Positions 1 to 10,709 of a DNA stretch of 64,000 nucleotides are shown here, in pieces (position 1 is the stretch's first letter; every line of letters starts with the position of its first letter). The notes beneath the pieces were generated by a model. The model was not told where the DNA came from, made no database searches, and was given only the letters and a program-made list of their open reading frames with translations. This stretch comes from Prorocentrum cordatum (lineage: Eukaryota; Sar; Dinophyceae; Prorocentrales; Prorocentraceae): positions 1 through 64,000 of the forward strand of contig CAUYUJ010015503.1 of the NCBI GenBank assembly GCA_963575745.1. The letters run 5' to 3'. The translations under genes were made by a program, and so were the position numbers.

Positions 1-494
1 CTGGGGGGGGGGGGAGGGGTGGCAAGAGGGCAGGCGGGGTGCAGGACGGCAGGAAAGGGCCGGCGGCGGCGGCGGCGGCGGCAGGCGGGGCCCGCCGAGG
101 CCGTGGCCGTGCCCGTGCTGCTGGAGCCCTGGCCCGCAGCGGACGGCGCCCCCCCCCCAGCGGGATGGAGCTAGTTGGTCGACCCGACCAGAACGGACAA
201 TGTGATTCCCAAAAAGAGCTCTCTGAGCGCTAGAGGGTTTTAGATGAGAAGCCGGACGGTGGTGGTGCCTGCCAGCAGCCCATCTTCGCCGCTCCAGAAC
301 CCCCGCAGCGACTCGTAAAATGTCGCAGCGGGTCCTCTGTCCCCACACCGGCGACGACAAGAAGCAGCCCCCACGCACGAGGGCATCGCGGGGGGTCACG
401 CGGGCCGCCCGCGCGACACGCCGCGTTGGAGACGAGGGCGCGCGCGCGCGGTCCTGCGCGGGCAGCCGACGCGCCGACAACGTCGGTGCAGTCG
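1..494. other. GC-rich stretch without a recognised gene
   Basis: This stretch contains a short G-run and GGC-rich sequence at the start, followed by mixed GC-rich DNA. Short open frames exist on both strands, but none shows a recognisable domain or a protein-like composition. Nothing in it can be supported as a gene. Confidence 0.5.
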
Positions 495-1320
495 ATCCCG
501 CTCTTGGGCGCCCGAGCTATCCGGGGGACCTCGGGCCCGGGGCAATTCGGGTTCGGATTCTTCCCGAAAAACGAACCCGAACTAGCCCTGACCCGAGTTA
601 CCCCTGATGATTCGGGGCTCTGGACGCCGGAGTTATCTAGGGTACGTCGGGCCTGGGGCAACTCGGGTTCGGATTATTTCCGAAACAACGAACCCGAGCT
701 ATAGCCCTGACCCGAGTTGCCCCTGATGATTCGGGGCTCTAGACACTGGAGTTATCCAGGGTACGTCGGGCCCGGGACAACTCGGGTTCGAATCCCCGAA
801 AAAACGAACCCGAGTGAGCCCTGACCCAAGTTGCCCCTGATGATTCGGGGCTCTAGATACCGGAGTTATCCAGGGCAACTCGGGCCCGGGGTTACTCGGG
901 TTTGGATTCCCGCAAAACGAACCCGAGTTAGCCCTGACCCGAGTTAGTTACTCTTGATGATTTGGGGCTCTGGGCGCCCGAGTTATCTGGGGTACCCCGG
1001 GCCCGGGGTACCTCGGGTTCGGATTCCCGAGAAACGAACCCGAATGAGCCCTGACCCGAGTTACCCTTGATGATTTGGGGCTCTGGGCGCCCGATTTATC
1101 CAGGGCAACTCGGGCCCGGGGTTACTCGGGTTTGGATTCCCGCAAAACGAACCCGAGTGAGCCCTGACCCGAGTTACTCTTGATGATTTGGGGCTCTGGG
1201 CGCCCGAGTTATCCGGGGTACCCCGGGCCCGGGGTACCTCGGGCTCGGATTCCCGAGAAACGAACCCGAGTGAGCCCTGACCCGACTTACCCCTGATGAT
1301 TCGGGGCTCTGGACGCTCCC
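495..1320. repeat. Tandem array, unit about 113-119 bp, about 7 copies
   Basis: The landmark TGATGATTCGGGGCTCT (or TTTGGGG variant) recurs at about 605, 724, 838, 955, 1068, 1181 and 1294, giving periods of 119, 114, 117, 113, 113 and 113 bp. Each unit carries an internal inverted repeat, ACTCGGGTTCGG facing CGAACCCGAGT around a short loop, so every unit can fold into a hairpin. The later units are more uniform in length than the first ones. The short open frames across the array have no protein-like character. Confidence 0.92.
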
Positions 1321-1489
1321 TCCGCCGCTCACGTGGCCGCACGCCTCAGGTGCGACATGGTGTGGCGGCTGCGGCCCCGCCGGGCTCCCGGGCCGCCGCC
1401 TCCGCCGCCTGGCGAGGGGGGGGGCAGGGGAGCAGCTCGCTGTGGCCGCCTTCTAAGAGGAGGGGGCGGAGCGTGCCCCCCCCCCCCGA

Positions 1490-1795
1490 GGACCAGGAGG
1501 AGGAGGAGGAGGAGGAGGAGGAGGTGGGGGGAGGAGGAGGGGGGGAGGAGGAGGAGGAGGCGGAGGGGAGGGGAGGAGGAGGAGGAGGAGGCGGAGGAGG
1601 GGAGGAGTGGAGGAGGAGGCGAGAAAGAGGCGGCTGGAGGACGGGTAAAGGCTTGAGGAGGAGGGGGAGGAGGAGGAGGAGGAGGGGCGAGGAAAGAGGA
1701 GGGAAGGAGGGAGGAAGGGAAGGGGAGGAGGAGGAGAAGGAGGAGGAGGAGGAAGCGGGGACGAGGAAGGAGGAGAAGGAGAGCGAGGGGGGGGA
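1490..1795. repeat. (GAG)n-rich purine tract
   Basis: Imperfect GAG/GGA triplets run for about 300 bases with interspersed G-runs and a few GCG interruptions. Long open frames here (Glu/Gly/Arg on plus; Ser/Pro/Leu on minus) are composition effects. Confidence 0.9.
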
Positions 1796-2138
1796 GCAGG
1801 ATCAGCCAGCCTCGAACCGGGCAATCGGATCGGATCGGGATGTGCGTCAGCTCGGGGTGCATGGGCACGGAGTCGAATTCGAAGCGGATCGGCCGCGCCA
1901 GGATGCACACCAGCACCATGCAAGCATCGGGCCGCTTCGGATCTCCGGAACATCGAAATCGGATCGGATCGAGACGGCCGGCGTCGAATCGACTCGGATC
2001 GATTGTACCGGAAGGGAGTGAGGAAGGAGAAGGGCGGAGGGAGCGGTGAGGAGTGAGACGGGAAGGGGGAGCGGGCTGGTGGCACGGGGGGAGAACGCAC
2101 GACGAGAAGACGACAAGGCGGAACCCTCTTTGACTACC

Positions 2139-2294
2139 TACCAGACCACCCCAACCCAACCCGAAGACTCCAATTTCGGGTTTGGGGGGGGTACGGGTTC
2201 AATATGTATTTGTTCAATGCTCCCCGACCCCCCCGCCCAACTGGAAATGGAGGGCAAATGGAAGCCTTCGGGATGGGTTGGGGTGGTTTGGTGG
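2139..2294. mobile_element. MITE-like inverted-repeat element, about 155 bp
   Basis: The left arm (2139-2175) contains GACCACCCCAACCCAACCCG. The right arm (2256-2294) is its imperfect reverse complement and contains GGGATGGGTTGGGGTGGTTT. The arms are about 37 bp and enclose an 80-bp GC-rich core. No target duplication is clear. It has no coding capacity, so it would be a non-autonomous element or a fossil of one. A single copy was noticed in this window. Confidence 0.6.
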
Positions 2295-2299
2295 GCGGT

Positions 2300-3380
2300 G
2301 ACTATCTCGTTGAGAATATACCTGGCCGTTCGATGGAGACCACTGCGGCGCGCGTGCACACAGCTCCTGAGTTCCAGGGGGGTGACCAGATCTGAAGGAG
2401 AAGCATCCGAGTACCAGGCATGTTCCGAGTGCAACCTCTCTGGTATCTGTATGTATGCATGTATATACACATAGACTCACATAGTTATATATGCTTACAA
2501 TTTTGTATATACGAAACGAATCAACATGCCTAAAAACATGCTGCGCTGTCAAGGGGCCGACCGCAACAAACGCTGCGCAAGACCTGGGCGCACTCGGGAC
2601 CAAAAGATGTGGAGACCCACCGCCGCGCCACAGCTGTCCGATGCCGCAAACTCTTTTTTGATTCGCGGCCCGCAAGGAGAAGTCCAGAGGGCGGTATGAC
2701 CGAGGCTGGGGCACAGCGACAGATAATTGGCGCGACATCGCGCAGTGTACCTGCAGAAAATTAGAAAGAGGCGGCCACGGTTCAGCCCGCGGGTGGGGGC
2801 GAACCGATGCCGCAACCTCTGAACCCCCAAGAAGTGTTCAGCTCTTGGCGGCGGATCTTTTGCTTCCGCCGCCTTCCGCCGGCCCTCCGCCGGCGGAGCC
2901 GCCCTCGTTCTGCCTCCACCGCCCTTCCGCCGCCCTCCCGCCGCCTTCCGCCGAGGAACACGTGCCGGCTCCTTCGGCCCTCGAAGACGAGGGCCTTTCA
3001 GGAACGCCCCGGCTCTCTCCTCTACCCCCATCGAGGAAGGGGCCGCATCGGCCTACAAAGCTGGATGCTCGTGGCGAGGGGCACGTGGGCAAGGCAGCCA
3101 GCGACTCACGGCGCGAGCAGGTGGCCGCCGCGGAGACAGCATGTCGTCACGCATACTGTCGGTCACGGTGAGGAACTTCCGCTGCGCGTGTCGCTGCTGC
3201 GGCCCCGGCGACACACCATGCCGTACAATCGAATCACTCGTCGCTCCGACTCACGGGGCGGGAAGCTGGGAAAGGCCCGGGGCGTTGACGCCCGGGACTG
3301 GGGGCGTGGATAGCACGTCGCGCCGACGCGCGGTGGGCCAGAGCCGGCGGCGCGACACGCCAAGCCCGAGCTCCTGGCCG
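2300..3380. other. Region without a recognised gene; contains one DR-7 repeat copy
   Basis: From 2300 to 2640 the sequence is unique and AT-richer, with no convincing coding frame. A DR-7 copy lies at about 2640-2745. From 2800 to 3100 short GCCTTCCGCC motifs recur (CCGCCTTCCGCC, CCGCCCTTCCGCC), producing proline/alanine-rich frames without domain features. Nothing else can be supported. Confidence 0.5.
2640..2745 (+). repeat. Dispersed repeat DR-7 (copy 1)
   Basis: It contains the family core GGCCCGCAAGG-GAAGTCCAGAGGGCG preceded by a T-run and followed by GACAGATAATT. The same core occurs near 17370 and 17490, and related sequence near 16560, 19940, 20090 and 20170. All copies seen run in the same orientation. 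The function is unknown. Confidence 0.7.
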
Positions 3381-3384
3381 CAGG

Positions 3385-3798
3385 AGGAGGAGGAGGAGGA
3401 GGAGGAGGAGGAGGAGGAGGAGGAGGAGGAGGAGGAGGAGGAGAGGCGGAGGAGGAGGTGGAGGAGGAGGAGGAGGAGGATGAGGATGAGGATGACGAGG
3501 AGGAGGAGGAGGAGGAGGAGGAGGAGGAGGAGGAGGGGAGTCAGGCGGGGGGAGGCGGCGGGGAGGAGGAGAGGAGGAGGAGGAGGAGGAGGAGGAGGAG
3601 GAGGAGTTGGGGGAGGCGGAGACGGAGGAGGAGGAGGAGGAGGAGAAGGGGAGGAGGAGGGGAGGGAGGATGGAGGAGGAGGAGGAGGAGTTGGGGGAGG
3701 AGGGGAGGAGGAGCAGGCGGGGGAGGAGGAGGAGGAGGAGGAGGAGGAGGAGGAGGAGGAGGAGGAGGAGGCGGAGGAGGAGGAGGAGGAGGAGGAGG
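3385..3798. repeat. (GAG)n tract, about 410 bp
   Basis: Nearly uninterrupted GAG triplets with GATGAG, GCG and GGG variants. It produces Glu-, Arg- and Gly-rich frames on plus and Ser/Leu/Pro frames on minus. None is taken as a gene. Confidence 0.93.
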
Positions 3799-3969
3799 AC
3801 ACAGCATCTGCTCGTCCCACCTCGCCCCGCCCGCGCGCAGCAGTGCTGCGCCCCCCCTTCGGACCTGCGCAGCCGACGAGGTCAGGTCAGGTATCCCGGG
3901 GGGCGGGGGGTGAGGGGGGGCGGGGCGGGCGGGCCCCCCGATGCAGTCGAGGCTGACTGGAGAGGGCAC

Positions 3970-4154
3970 TCGGCTACACGCAAGAGTGACCCTGGGTAAG
4001 AGTGACCTTTGGTGCGCGGCTTTTGGGGGGCCGCGGGGGGACCAAACTCAGGCGCGCAAGACGCTACTATCGCATCGCAATCGGTGATCGGGGGTCCCCA
4101 TTGTGCCCGCACCAAAGGTCACTCTGGCGAAAGGTCACTCTTACGTGTAGTCGA
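3970..4154. mobile_element. IR-1 inverted-repeat element (MITE-like), copy 1
   Basis: This 185-bp element has imperfect terminal inverted repeats of about 47 bp. The left end begins TCGGCTACACGCAAGAGTGA and the right end, read in reverse, begins TCGACTACACGTAAGAGTGA. Both arms then reach the shared block GAGTGACCTTTGGTGCG. The core contains no open frame of note. Flanks are GGCAC on the left and GGACA on the right, so a 5-bp target duplication is only weakly preserved here; copy 3 shows it cleanly. Related copies lie at 39129-39537 and 63584-63733. Confidence 0.85.
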
Positions 4155-4274
4155 GGACACGCGAGAGGGCACAAGACCCTTCCGGGGGCCACACAGCCAC
4201 AGGGATGCAGGAGGTGTGGGTGGCGCAAGGCAGGATACAAGGGTACCCTCAATCTGCCAGGGTCGATCTACTAA

Positions 4275-4615
4275 TCGGCGGCGAGCCCAGGCGGGGAAGT
4301 GAGAAGGGGCGGGTATTCTCAAAGGCTCGGAAATGTCCCGGCCTTCTGAGAAGTCTCCTCAGCTTGCCGCGGAGACACAAAAAACTTCTCTGAGAAGCCC
4401 CGCCGCCTTCTGAGAAGGCATTCACCTTCTCGCTTCCCCCCTCGCTCGCCGCCGAACGAATCGACCTCGACTGTCACCTGGATCATCGCCGGAACCTAAA
4501 AGCCAAGCCGAGCCGAGCAAGCGGACCCTCAGAGCGGACCCGAAAACCCAAAATCAGTCTCCAAAGTGACGGGCCAGTTTCCCACCACCACTACCACAAG
4601 CAGGACGCGGGAGAA
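4275..4615 (-). mobile_element. IR-2 dispersed inverted-repeat element, copy 1
   Basis: Positions 4275-4455 form a module ending in inverted repeats of TCGGCGGCGAGCGAGG type, rich in the palindromic CTTCTGAGAAG motif. To the right, 4456-4615 is the reverse complement of the sequence that precedes the module in copy 2 (6718-6885), including the landmarks GACAGTCGAGGTCGAT and CTCGGCTCGGCTTGGCTT. Copy 1 is therefore a larger repeat in opposite orientation to copy 2. It adjoins a CTC array at 4635-4745, just as copy 2 adjoins a GAG array. Confidence 0.75.
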
Positions 4616-4634
4616 GGGAGGATGGGAAGGTCCT

Positions 4635-4745
4635 CCTTCTCCTCCTCCTCCTCCTCCTCCTCCTTCTCCTCCTCCTCATCCTACTTCTCCTCCCCCGCCT
4701 CCTCCTCCTCCTTTTCCTCCTCCTCTTCCTCCTCCTCCTGCTCCT
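4635..4745. repeat. (CTC)n tract
   Basis: CTC/TCC triplets of about 110 bp abut the IR-2 copy. The matching copy at 6.7 kb also abuts a GAG/CTC array, so the array may be part of the dispersed unit. Confidence 0.85.
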
Positions 4746-5010
4746 AAACTTTGCAAGAGTGTCATGGATTGAGGGCGGGTGGTTTTCAAAATGTGGCTCT
4801 CGCCCAAGCGCCGCGCACATTCGTGTTAAAAACTTGCAAGAGCTTCACGGATTGAGGGCGGGTCGTTTTCAAAATGTGGCTCTCGCCTAAGCGCCGGGCA
4901 CATTCGATTCATTTAGAAAATTGTATTTTTTCACGGATTGAGGGCGGTTCCTTGTCAAAATGTGGCTCTCGCCTTAGCGCCGCGACATTGCAAGAGTTTC
5001 ACGGATTCCC
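4745..5010 (+). repeat. Tandem repeat, about 82-87 bp, 3 units
   Basis: The landmark GATTGAGGGCGG recurs at about 4767, 4849 and 4936. Each is followed by TCAAAATGTGGCTCTCGCC and a GCGCCG-type end. Related, more decayed units (CTCAAAATGCTGCTCTCG with GGCGCCGGC) appear between about 5500 and 5700. The array is non-coding. Confidence 0.85.
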
Positions 5011-5720
5011 ATGATCGACGTACCAGATATGGCGTTTTGGACGGATTCACGATTTTGAAGGCGCAACAGTTAGGATGATTCGCGGAGTGGAGATCCCAGG
5101 AACGGCGGTCTGGCGCGACTCAGGACCGTCAAGACGCAACAGTCAGGTTCATCCGTGGCGCTGGAATACAGATAATAATGTTTCGGCATGCCTCAGGGTC
5201 TTCAAACGGTTGTCTTCCAACGAGGCAGGTCCCTCTGTGGGGATGAACCGTTGTAAGGGCATTTGAAGAGGGAGCTTGGGGGGAGGGTTTATTCCAACAT
5301 CGTTGGTGAATCCTGAGTTTACACTGGTCCTCCTCCTCCTCCTCCTCCTCCTCCTCATCCTCCTCCTCCTCCCCCTCCTCCTCCCCCTCCACAATTACTC
5401 AATATGAAAATATTCTCCCTCTTCCCCTGATGGCGTCCGGGTGATGGCCGCGCACCCTCCGCGTACTGTTTTTTTTACACAGAGGATGCCCGGGAAATCC
5501 CGGGAAACGACTCTCGCTGAGGCGCCGGCGTCATTTTTTCTCAAAATGCTGCTCTCGTTGAGGCGCCGGCTTCATTTCTGCTCCCGAATCGTTCCGAATC
5601 GTGCTCCCGCTGCAGCGTGGGCCTCATTTTCGGATCGGTGTTTGGCCTCCGTCGTTCAGGATGGCGTTCTCGCCCCAGCGCGGGCCTTTTTTCTCGCGCG
5701 CCCATCCGCCCGCCACCACC
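5011..5720. other. Intergenic stretch with short CTC tract and decayed 82-bp-type units
   Basis: A CTC tract lies at 5328-5390. The rest is unique sequence (5011-5325) and degenerate relatives of the preceding tandem repeat (5500-5700). No coding sequence is supported. Confidence 0.5.
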
Positions 5721-5722
5721 GC

Positions 5723-5910
5723 GCCGCACCGCCACCACCACCACCACCACCACCACCACAACCACCACCAGCACCAGCACCAGTACCACCACCACCACCA
5801 CCAGCACCACCACCACCACCACCACCAGCACCACCACCACCACCATAACCACCACCATAACCACCACCACCACCACTACCACCACCACCACCACCACCAC
5901 CATCACCACG
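5723..5910. repeat. (CAC)n array with CAG/CAT interruptions
   Basis: About 190 bp of CAC triplets with scattered CAG and CAT, ending in CACGCA repeats and a CGCGCG run. Frames read as poly-His, poly-Thr or poly-Pro on plus and poly-Val or poly-Gly on minus, which is typical of a microsatellite rather than a gene. Confidence 0.93.
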
Positions 5911-6084
5911 ACAACCACGCACACACGCACGCACGCACGCACGTGCACCACCACCCACTACGCACGCGCGCGCGGAGCCACAGGTCCGCTACGACACGCG
6001 TCCGCGGATAGAGAAAAGCAGCGCCATGGTAAGGGATGGGAGGGAGGGGTAGGACGTCAGATATGACGCGAGCGCACCTAGTTG

Positions 6085-6298
6085 ATCTTCTCCTCCTCCC
6101 CCCCTCCTCCTCCTCTCTCCTCTTCTCCTCTCTCTCCCTATCCCACTTCCACCTCCTCCTCCTCCTCGTCCTCCTCCTCCTCCTCTCCTCCTCCTCATAC
6201 TCTCCTCCTCCCCTCCGCTCCTCCCTCCTCCTCCTCTCCTCTTTTCTCCTCCTCCTCCTCCTCTCCTCATCTCTCCTCCTCCTCCTCCCCCCTCTTCC
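6085..6298. repeat. (CTC)n tract
   Basis: About 210 bp of CTC/TCC triplets with short interruptions. It directly abuts the exon-like island at 6299-6530. Confidence 0.9.
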
Positions 6299-6530
6299 TG
6301 CCCATGGGCAGCGGCGGCGTAAAACTGCCGGCCCGCCACAAGCAGAAGCCGCGCGGAGCCGGCCGCCTCTGTCGCCGAGGGCGCCCGGCAGCGAGGCCCG
6401 GTGCGCGGGCGCCGCCCGCGGCCGGGGCGCCTCGGCGCCCTCGGAGGCGTTGCGCACGAGCGCGGCCTCCTCGGGGACCGGCGGGTGCTGCTCGGACCAC
6501 GACTTCCTCGGGAGGCAGGAAGCGAGGGCG
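6299..6530 (-). other. Exon-like GC-rich fragment between two triplet arrays
   Basis: On the minus strand this island encodes a protein-like stretch of about 75 residues with mixed composition (for example SWSEQHPPVPEEAALVRNAS, then an Ala/Arg-rich part). It has no stop, but also no recognised domain. It sits between a CTC tract and a GAG tract with almost no spacer. It may be a relic exon or simply a GC-rich open stretch; the protein-like composition is the only evidence. Confidence 0.25.
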
Positions 6531-6700
6531 GAGGAGGAGAGCGAGGAGGAGGAGGAGGAGGAGGAGGAGGAGGAGGAGGAGGAGGAGGAGGAGGCGGGGG
6601 TAGGAGGAGGAGGCGGGGTGAGGAGGAGGAGGAGGAGAGGGAGGAGGAGGGAGGAGGAGGAGGAGGAGGGGAGGTGGAGGAGGAGGAGGAGGGAGGACTC
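6531..6700. repeat. (GAG)n tract
   Basis: GAG triplets of about 170 bp immediately upstream of the second IR-2 copy. Confidence 0.9.
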
Positions 6701-6714
6701 CCGATCCTCCATTC

Positions 6715-7092
6715 CCCCGGACCTGCTTGTGGGAGCGGTGGTTATTATTTTTTTTTTTGGGAAATTGGCCCATCTCTTTGGACACTGCCTTGCGATGTTC
6801 GGGTCCGCTCATAGGGTCCGCTCGCTCGGCTCGGCTTGGCTTGTAGGGTTCGGCGATGATCCCGATGACAGTCGAGGTCGATCCATTCGGCGGCGAGCGA
6901 GGGAGGGGGGGAAGCGAGAAAGAAGAGGCCTCCTCAGAAGGCGGCGGGGCTTCTCAGAAGCCCACTGGCCTTCTGAGAAGTTTTTTGCGTCTCCGCGGCA
7001 AGCTTAGGATATTTCTCATCAGGCCCGGGGATTTCCGAACCTTCTGAGGAGGCCCTCTCCTCCTCAATTCCCCTCTCGCTCGCCGCCGAGCA
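6715..7092 (+). mobile_element. IR-2 dispersed inverted-repeat element, copy 2
   Basis: It aligns to the reverse complement of 4275-4615: a leading part with TGGTTATT, a T-run and GGGAAATTGGCCC, then TTCGGGTCCGCT, CTCGGCTCGGCTTGGCTT and GACAGTCGAGGTCGAT, then the 200-bp module bounded by TCGGCGGCGAGCGAGG and its inverse (6891-7090). CTTCTGAGAAG palindromes fill the module. There is no coding capacity. A third copy of the module is at 36473-36685. Confidence 0.78.
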
Positions 7093-7797
7093 GAAGGACA
7101 TACTCATACAGTGTGCTTGTGTTGGAGCCGCGCGCCCGACCTGATCGCACAGCACAACCAGCTCATAATTGGTCGATGCCCCTGCCGTATGGCCAGAAAG
7201 CGCCCGCCACTGAGCATGCACGAGAAGAGTTCCGAGCGCGCGCGGCGCCCTCTGTGGGGGCGACGCGCACACGATAGAATCGCACCGGCCGTCTGGGCGT
7301 AGGTGGTCTGGGGCGGTTTCTCTTCAAACCCCCCTCCTTCCCCTTCGGGGAGGGGCTCACCCCTCTCCCTACCCCCTCTCCCTGGACCTGGAAGGGGCGA
7401 CTTCGCGAGGCGTTGGAGCGACCGAGGTGGCCCAAGATGGCTCCAAGGGGCATCAGAAAGCTCAAGATGACCTCCAAGATGGCTCAAGAGAGCCTAATGG
7501 CTCCAGATTGCTCCCGAGATGCTCCTAGAGGCCCGAAGGCCGCTCCAAGACGGCTCCAAGTGGCCACGGAACCCCCCCAGGAGGCCGCCAAGCGGCCAAT
7601 ATCCTAGAGCTGGAGTCTTTTTGGAACCACATAATGGCCGTCATGTGCCTGGGTGGGTGGGTGGTTTCGCTGGCACGTAACATAACACAGTCGCGCGTGG
7701 CCGCTCGAATGTGTTTTATGTTGCGAGCATTGCACCTGTTGCTATTGTTGTTGGAGCTGATGTAACGAAGGGACCCAGCAGCTGCGAGAGCCCCGAA
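7093..7797. other. Region without gene; degenerate AAGATGGC repeats at 7428-7600
   Basis: The stretch 7093-7420 is unique sequence with no convincing frame. From about 7428 to 7600 imperfect units of the type CAAGATGGCTCCAAGAGG occur, the same kind of sequence seen at 16.1-17.1, 19.2-19.6, 56.7-57.0 and 58.7-59.6 kb. No gene is supported. Confidence 0.5.
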
Positions 7798-7806
7798 TAT
7801 TACTAT

Positions 7807-7888
<82 letters not shown>

Positions 7889-7902
7889 GACTACTACTAC
7901 TG

Positions 7903-7988
<86 letters not shown>

Positions 7989-8019
7989 GACTACTATTTC
8001 TACGACTACTACTACTACG

Positions 8020-8054
<35 letters not shown>

Positions 8055-8252
8055 GACTACTATTTCTACGACTACTACTACTACGACTACTACTATATAC
8101 TACACGAATACTGCTACATACTATACTTCTTCTACTTACTACACTGATACTTTTATACTACTACTACTACTACTATACTACTACTATACTACTACTACTA
8201 CTACTACACTACTACTAATACCTTACTACTCTCGAAACTCCTACGACTTACG

Positions 8253-8284
<32 letters not shown>

Positions 8285-8420
8285 GACTACTACGACTACT
8301 ACGACTACTACTACTACTACTACTACTACTGCTGCTGCTACTACTACTACGACTACTACTACTACGACTACTACTACTACTACTACTACTACGACGACGA
8401 CGACGACTACAACTACTACA

Positions 8421-8475
<55 letters not shown>

Positions 8476-8557
8476 TTACTACTACGACACTACTACGACA
8501 CTACTACGACTACTACAACTACTACTACTACTACGACTACTACTACTACTGCTACTG

Positions 8558-8614
<57 letters not shown>

Positions 8615-8617
8615 GGG
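7798..8617. repeat. (TAC/ACT)n array, about 820 bp
   Basis: Long runs of the triplet CTA/TAC/ACT are interrupted by GACTAC, TTTCTACGACT and CTGCTG blocks. Higher-order repetition is visible, for example TATTTCTACGACTACTAC twice near 7995 and 8050. It is non-coding; frames contain many stops on plus. Confidence 0.95.
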
Positions 8618-8639
8618 TCACACCTGACTTATGGCCGGT

Positions 8640-8905
8640 GAGGTTTGGGTTTGGGTTTTGGTTTGGGTTTGGATTTGGGTTCGGGTTTCCTTGTTTTCTA
8701 TTGGCAACCAATTGTTATACTTAGTTTCCGATTGAAAACCAATGGTTTGGCTTCGTGGTCGATTGAACATTTATGGTTTTACTTAGATTTCTATTGGGAA
8801 CCAATGGTTTTCATTAGTGTTCTATTGGGAACCAATGGCTTTTATTAGTTTTCTATTGGGAACCAATGGTTTGTATTAGTTCTCTATTGGAAACCAAGGA
8901 TTCCT
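8640..8905. repeat. GGGTTT-rich run and 31-bp repeats with CCAAT palindrome
   Basis: Positions 8640-8690 are a degenerate (T)GGGTTT run. From about 8697 to 8900 a roughly 31-bp unit repeats, centred on ATTGGGAACCAAT, an inverted repeat, with the best copies at 8793, 8824 and 8854. The GGGTTT run does not match the plant-type telomere heptamer exactly, so no telomere is claimed. Confidence 0.75.
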
Positions 8906-9625
8906 GGCGACTTCCTTAGGACTCTTGGAGAATTCCTAAGGAATCCTTGCGAATTCCTTAGGATTTCTGGAGAATTCCTGTGGAATCTCAAGGATTCTTC
9001 AGGATTCGTCGGGGATTCCTTTATATTCCTGGAGGCTTCCTAAGAATTCCTTGCGAATTCCTAAGGATTCCCCCGAGATTCCTTAGGACTCCTCCGAGAT
9101 TCCCTCGGATTTCTCAAAGATTCCTGGGGATTCCTGTTGAATTCCTTGGGATTCGTGAAGAATTCCTAACGATACCCTTGGCATTCCTTAGGATTCCCTA
9201 GGAATCCCTTGGGATTCCTGGAGACTTCCTTAAGATTCCTGAGAATTCCTTTGGTTTCCTGGAGGCTTCATTGGGATTCCGCAAGGATTTCTAAGGATTC
9301 CTGAGGATTCCTTTGAAATTCCTCAGGATTCCCTAGGATTCCTTCGGATTCCTGGAAGCTTCTTGGAAAAAGCCTTAGCTTTCCTGCAGGCTTCCTTGGG
9401 ATTCCTGAAGAATTCGGTGAGGATTCCATGAGATTTCCTTGGGATTCCTGGAGAATCCCCAAGGACTCCTCAGGGATCCCTTCGGATTCCTGATGAATTC
9501 CTCTGGATTCCTCAAGAATTTCTTAGGATTCCTCAAGAATTCCTTAGGATTCCTAAGGGATTCTTTAGGTTTCCTGGGGAATTCCTGGGGATTCCTAGAG
9601 AATTCCTTCGGATTCCTCACAGCGT
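8890..9625. repeat. Degenerate GGATTCCT/GAATTCCT short-unit repeat
   Basis: About 730 bp is built almost entirely of variants of AGGATTCCT, GAGAATTCC and TTGGGATTCCT with no fixed period. Frames reading FLRIP/FLGNS or their minus-strand counterparts are products of the repeat. Confidence 0.85.
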
Positions 9626-9744
9626 GCCGGCCATGCGTCAAGTGTGAAGGACGCGTAGTTTATATCGGGTTTTCGTACACCTGTATAGAAACCCAGCAAA
9701 AATAAGGCCATAAACAGGCCGGCCATCGACGACGGGTGACCCTA

Positions 9745-9749
9745 CTAGG

Positions 9750-9793
<44 letters not shown>

Positions 9794-10120
9794 GACTTTC
9801 ACTACGACTTTTACTACTACTACTACTACTACTACTATACTACTCCGGACTACGACCTACTACGACTACTACCATACTACTACCAACTACTACTATACTA
9901 TACCACTACCCACTACTATACTACTCACTACTACTACTTACTACTGCTTCTATGACGACACGACTACGACTAGACTACGACTACGACTACGACCTACGAC
10001 TTACGGACAACGACAATATACACTAACTACTACTATACTTATATACTATTATAACTACTACTACTACTTACTATACGACTTCGGATACTACTACAACTCG
10101 ACTACGACTACGACTTTACG

Positions 10121-10151
<31 letters not shown>

Positions 10152-10200
10152 ATACCTAACTACGGACTATACTATAACTACTTCTTACTACTATTACGAA
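9745..10200. repeat. Degenerate (TAC)n/(ACTA)n array
   Basis: TAC triplets and decayed CTATACTACT variants, including GACTAC blocks. It is separated from the next array by about 30 bases. Confidence 0.88.
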
Positions 10201-10229
10201 TTTACTATACTCTTATTGACTTACTACTT

Positions 10230-10267
10230 TTGACTACTCCTACTCCTACTACTACTGCTTCTACTAT

Positions 10268-10344
<77 letters not shown>

Positions 10345-10366
10345 CTTCTACTACTACTACTACTAC

Positions 10367-10429
<63 letters not shown>

Positions 10430-10482
10430 CACTACCACTACCACTACCGCTACCACTACTAGTACTACCACTACTACTACTG

Positions 10483-10528
<46 letters not shown>

Positions 10529-10614
10529 GACTACTATTACTACTACTACGATTACTACGATTACTACTCCTACTACTACTCCTACTACTCCTACTCCTAC
10601 TCCTACGCCTACGC

Positions 10615-10705
<91 letters not shown>
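10230..10705. repeat. (ACT/TAC)n array, about 475 bp
   Basis: Nearly pure ACT triplets with CCT, GCT and ATT substitutions. They open a long poly-Thr frame on plus and a poly-Val frame on minus. Neither is considered a gene. Confidence 0.94.
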
Positions 10706-10709
10706 GATT

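Noticed and set aside
770-830. tRNA T-arm-like GGGTTCGAATCCCCG
   Set aside because: It is one variant of the 114-bp tandem unit; other units carry GGTTCGGATTCC, and no D-arm, anticodon arm or acceptor stem can be assembled around it.
8640-8690. Telomere-like GGGTTT run
   Set aside because: Units are irregular (GGTTTGGGTTT, GGATTTGGG) and do not form a run of the TTTAGGG heptamer; it is internal to other repeats.
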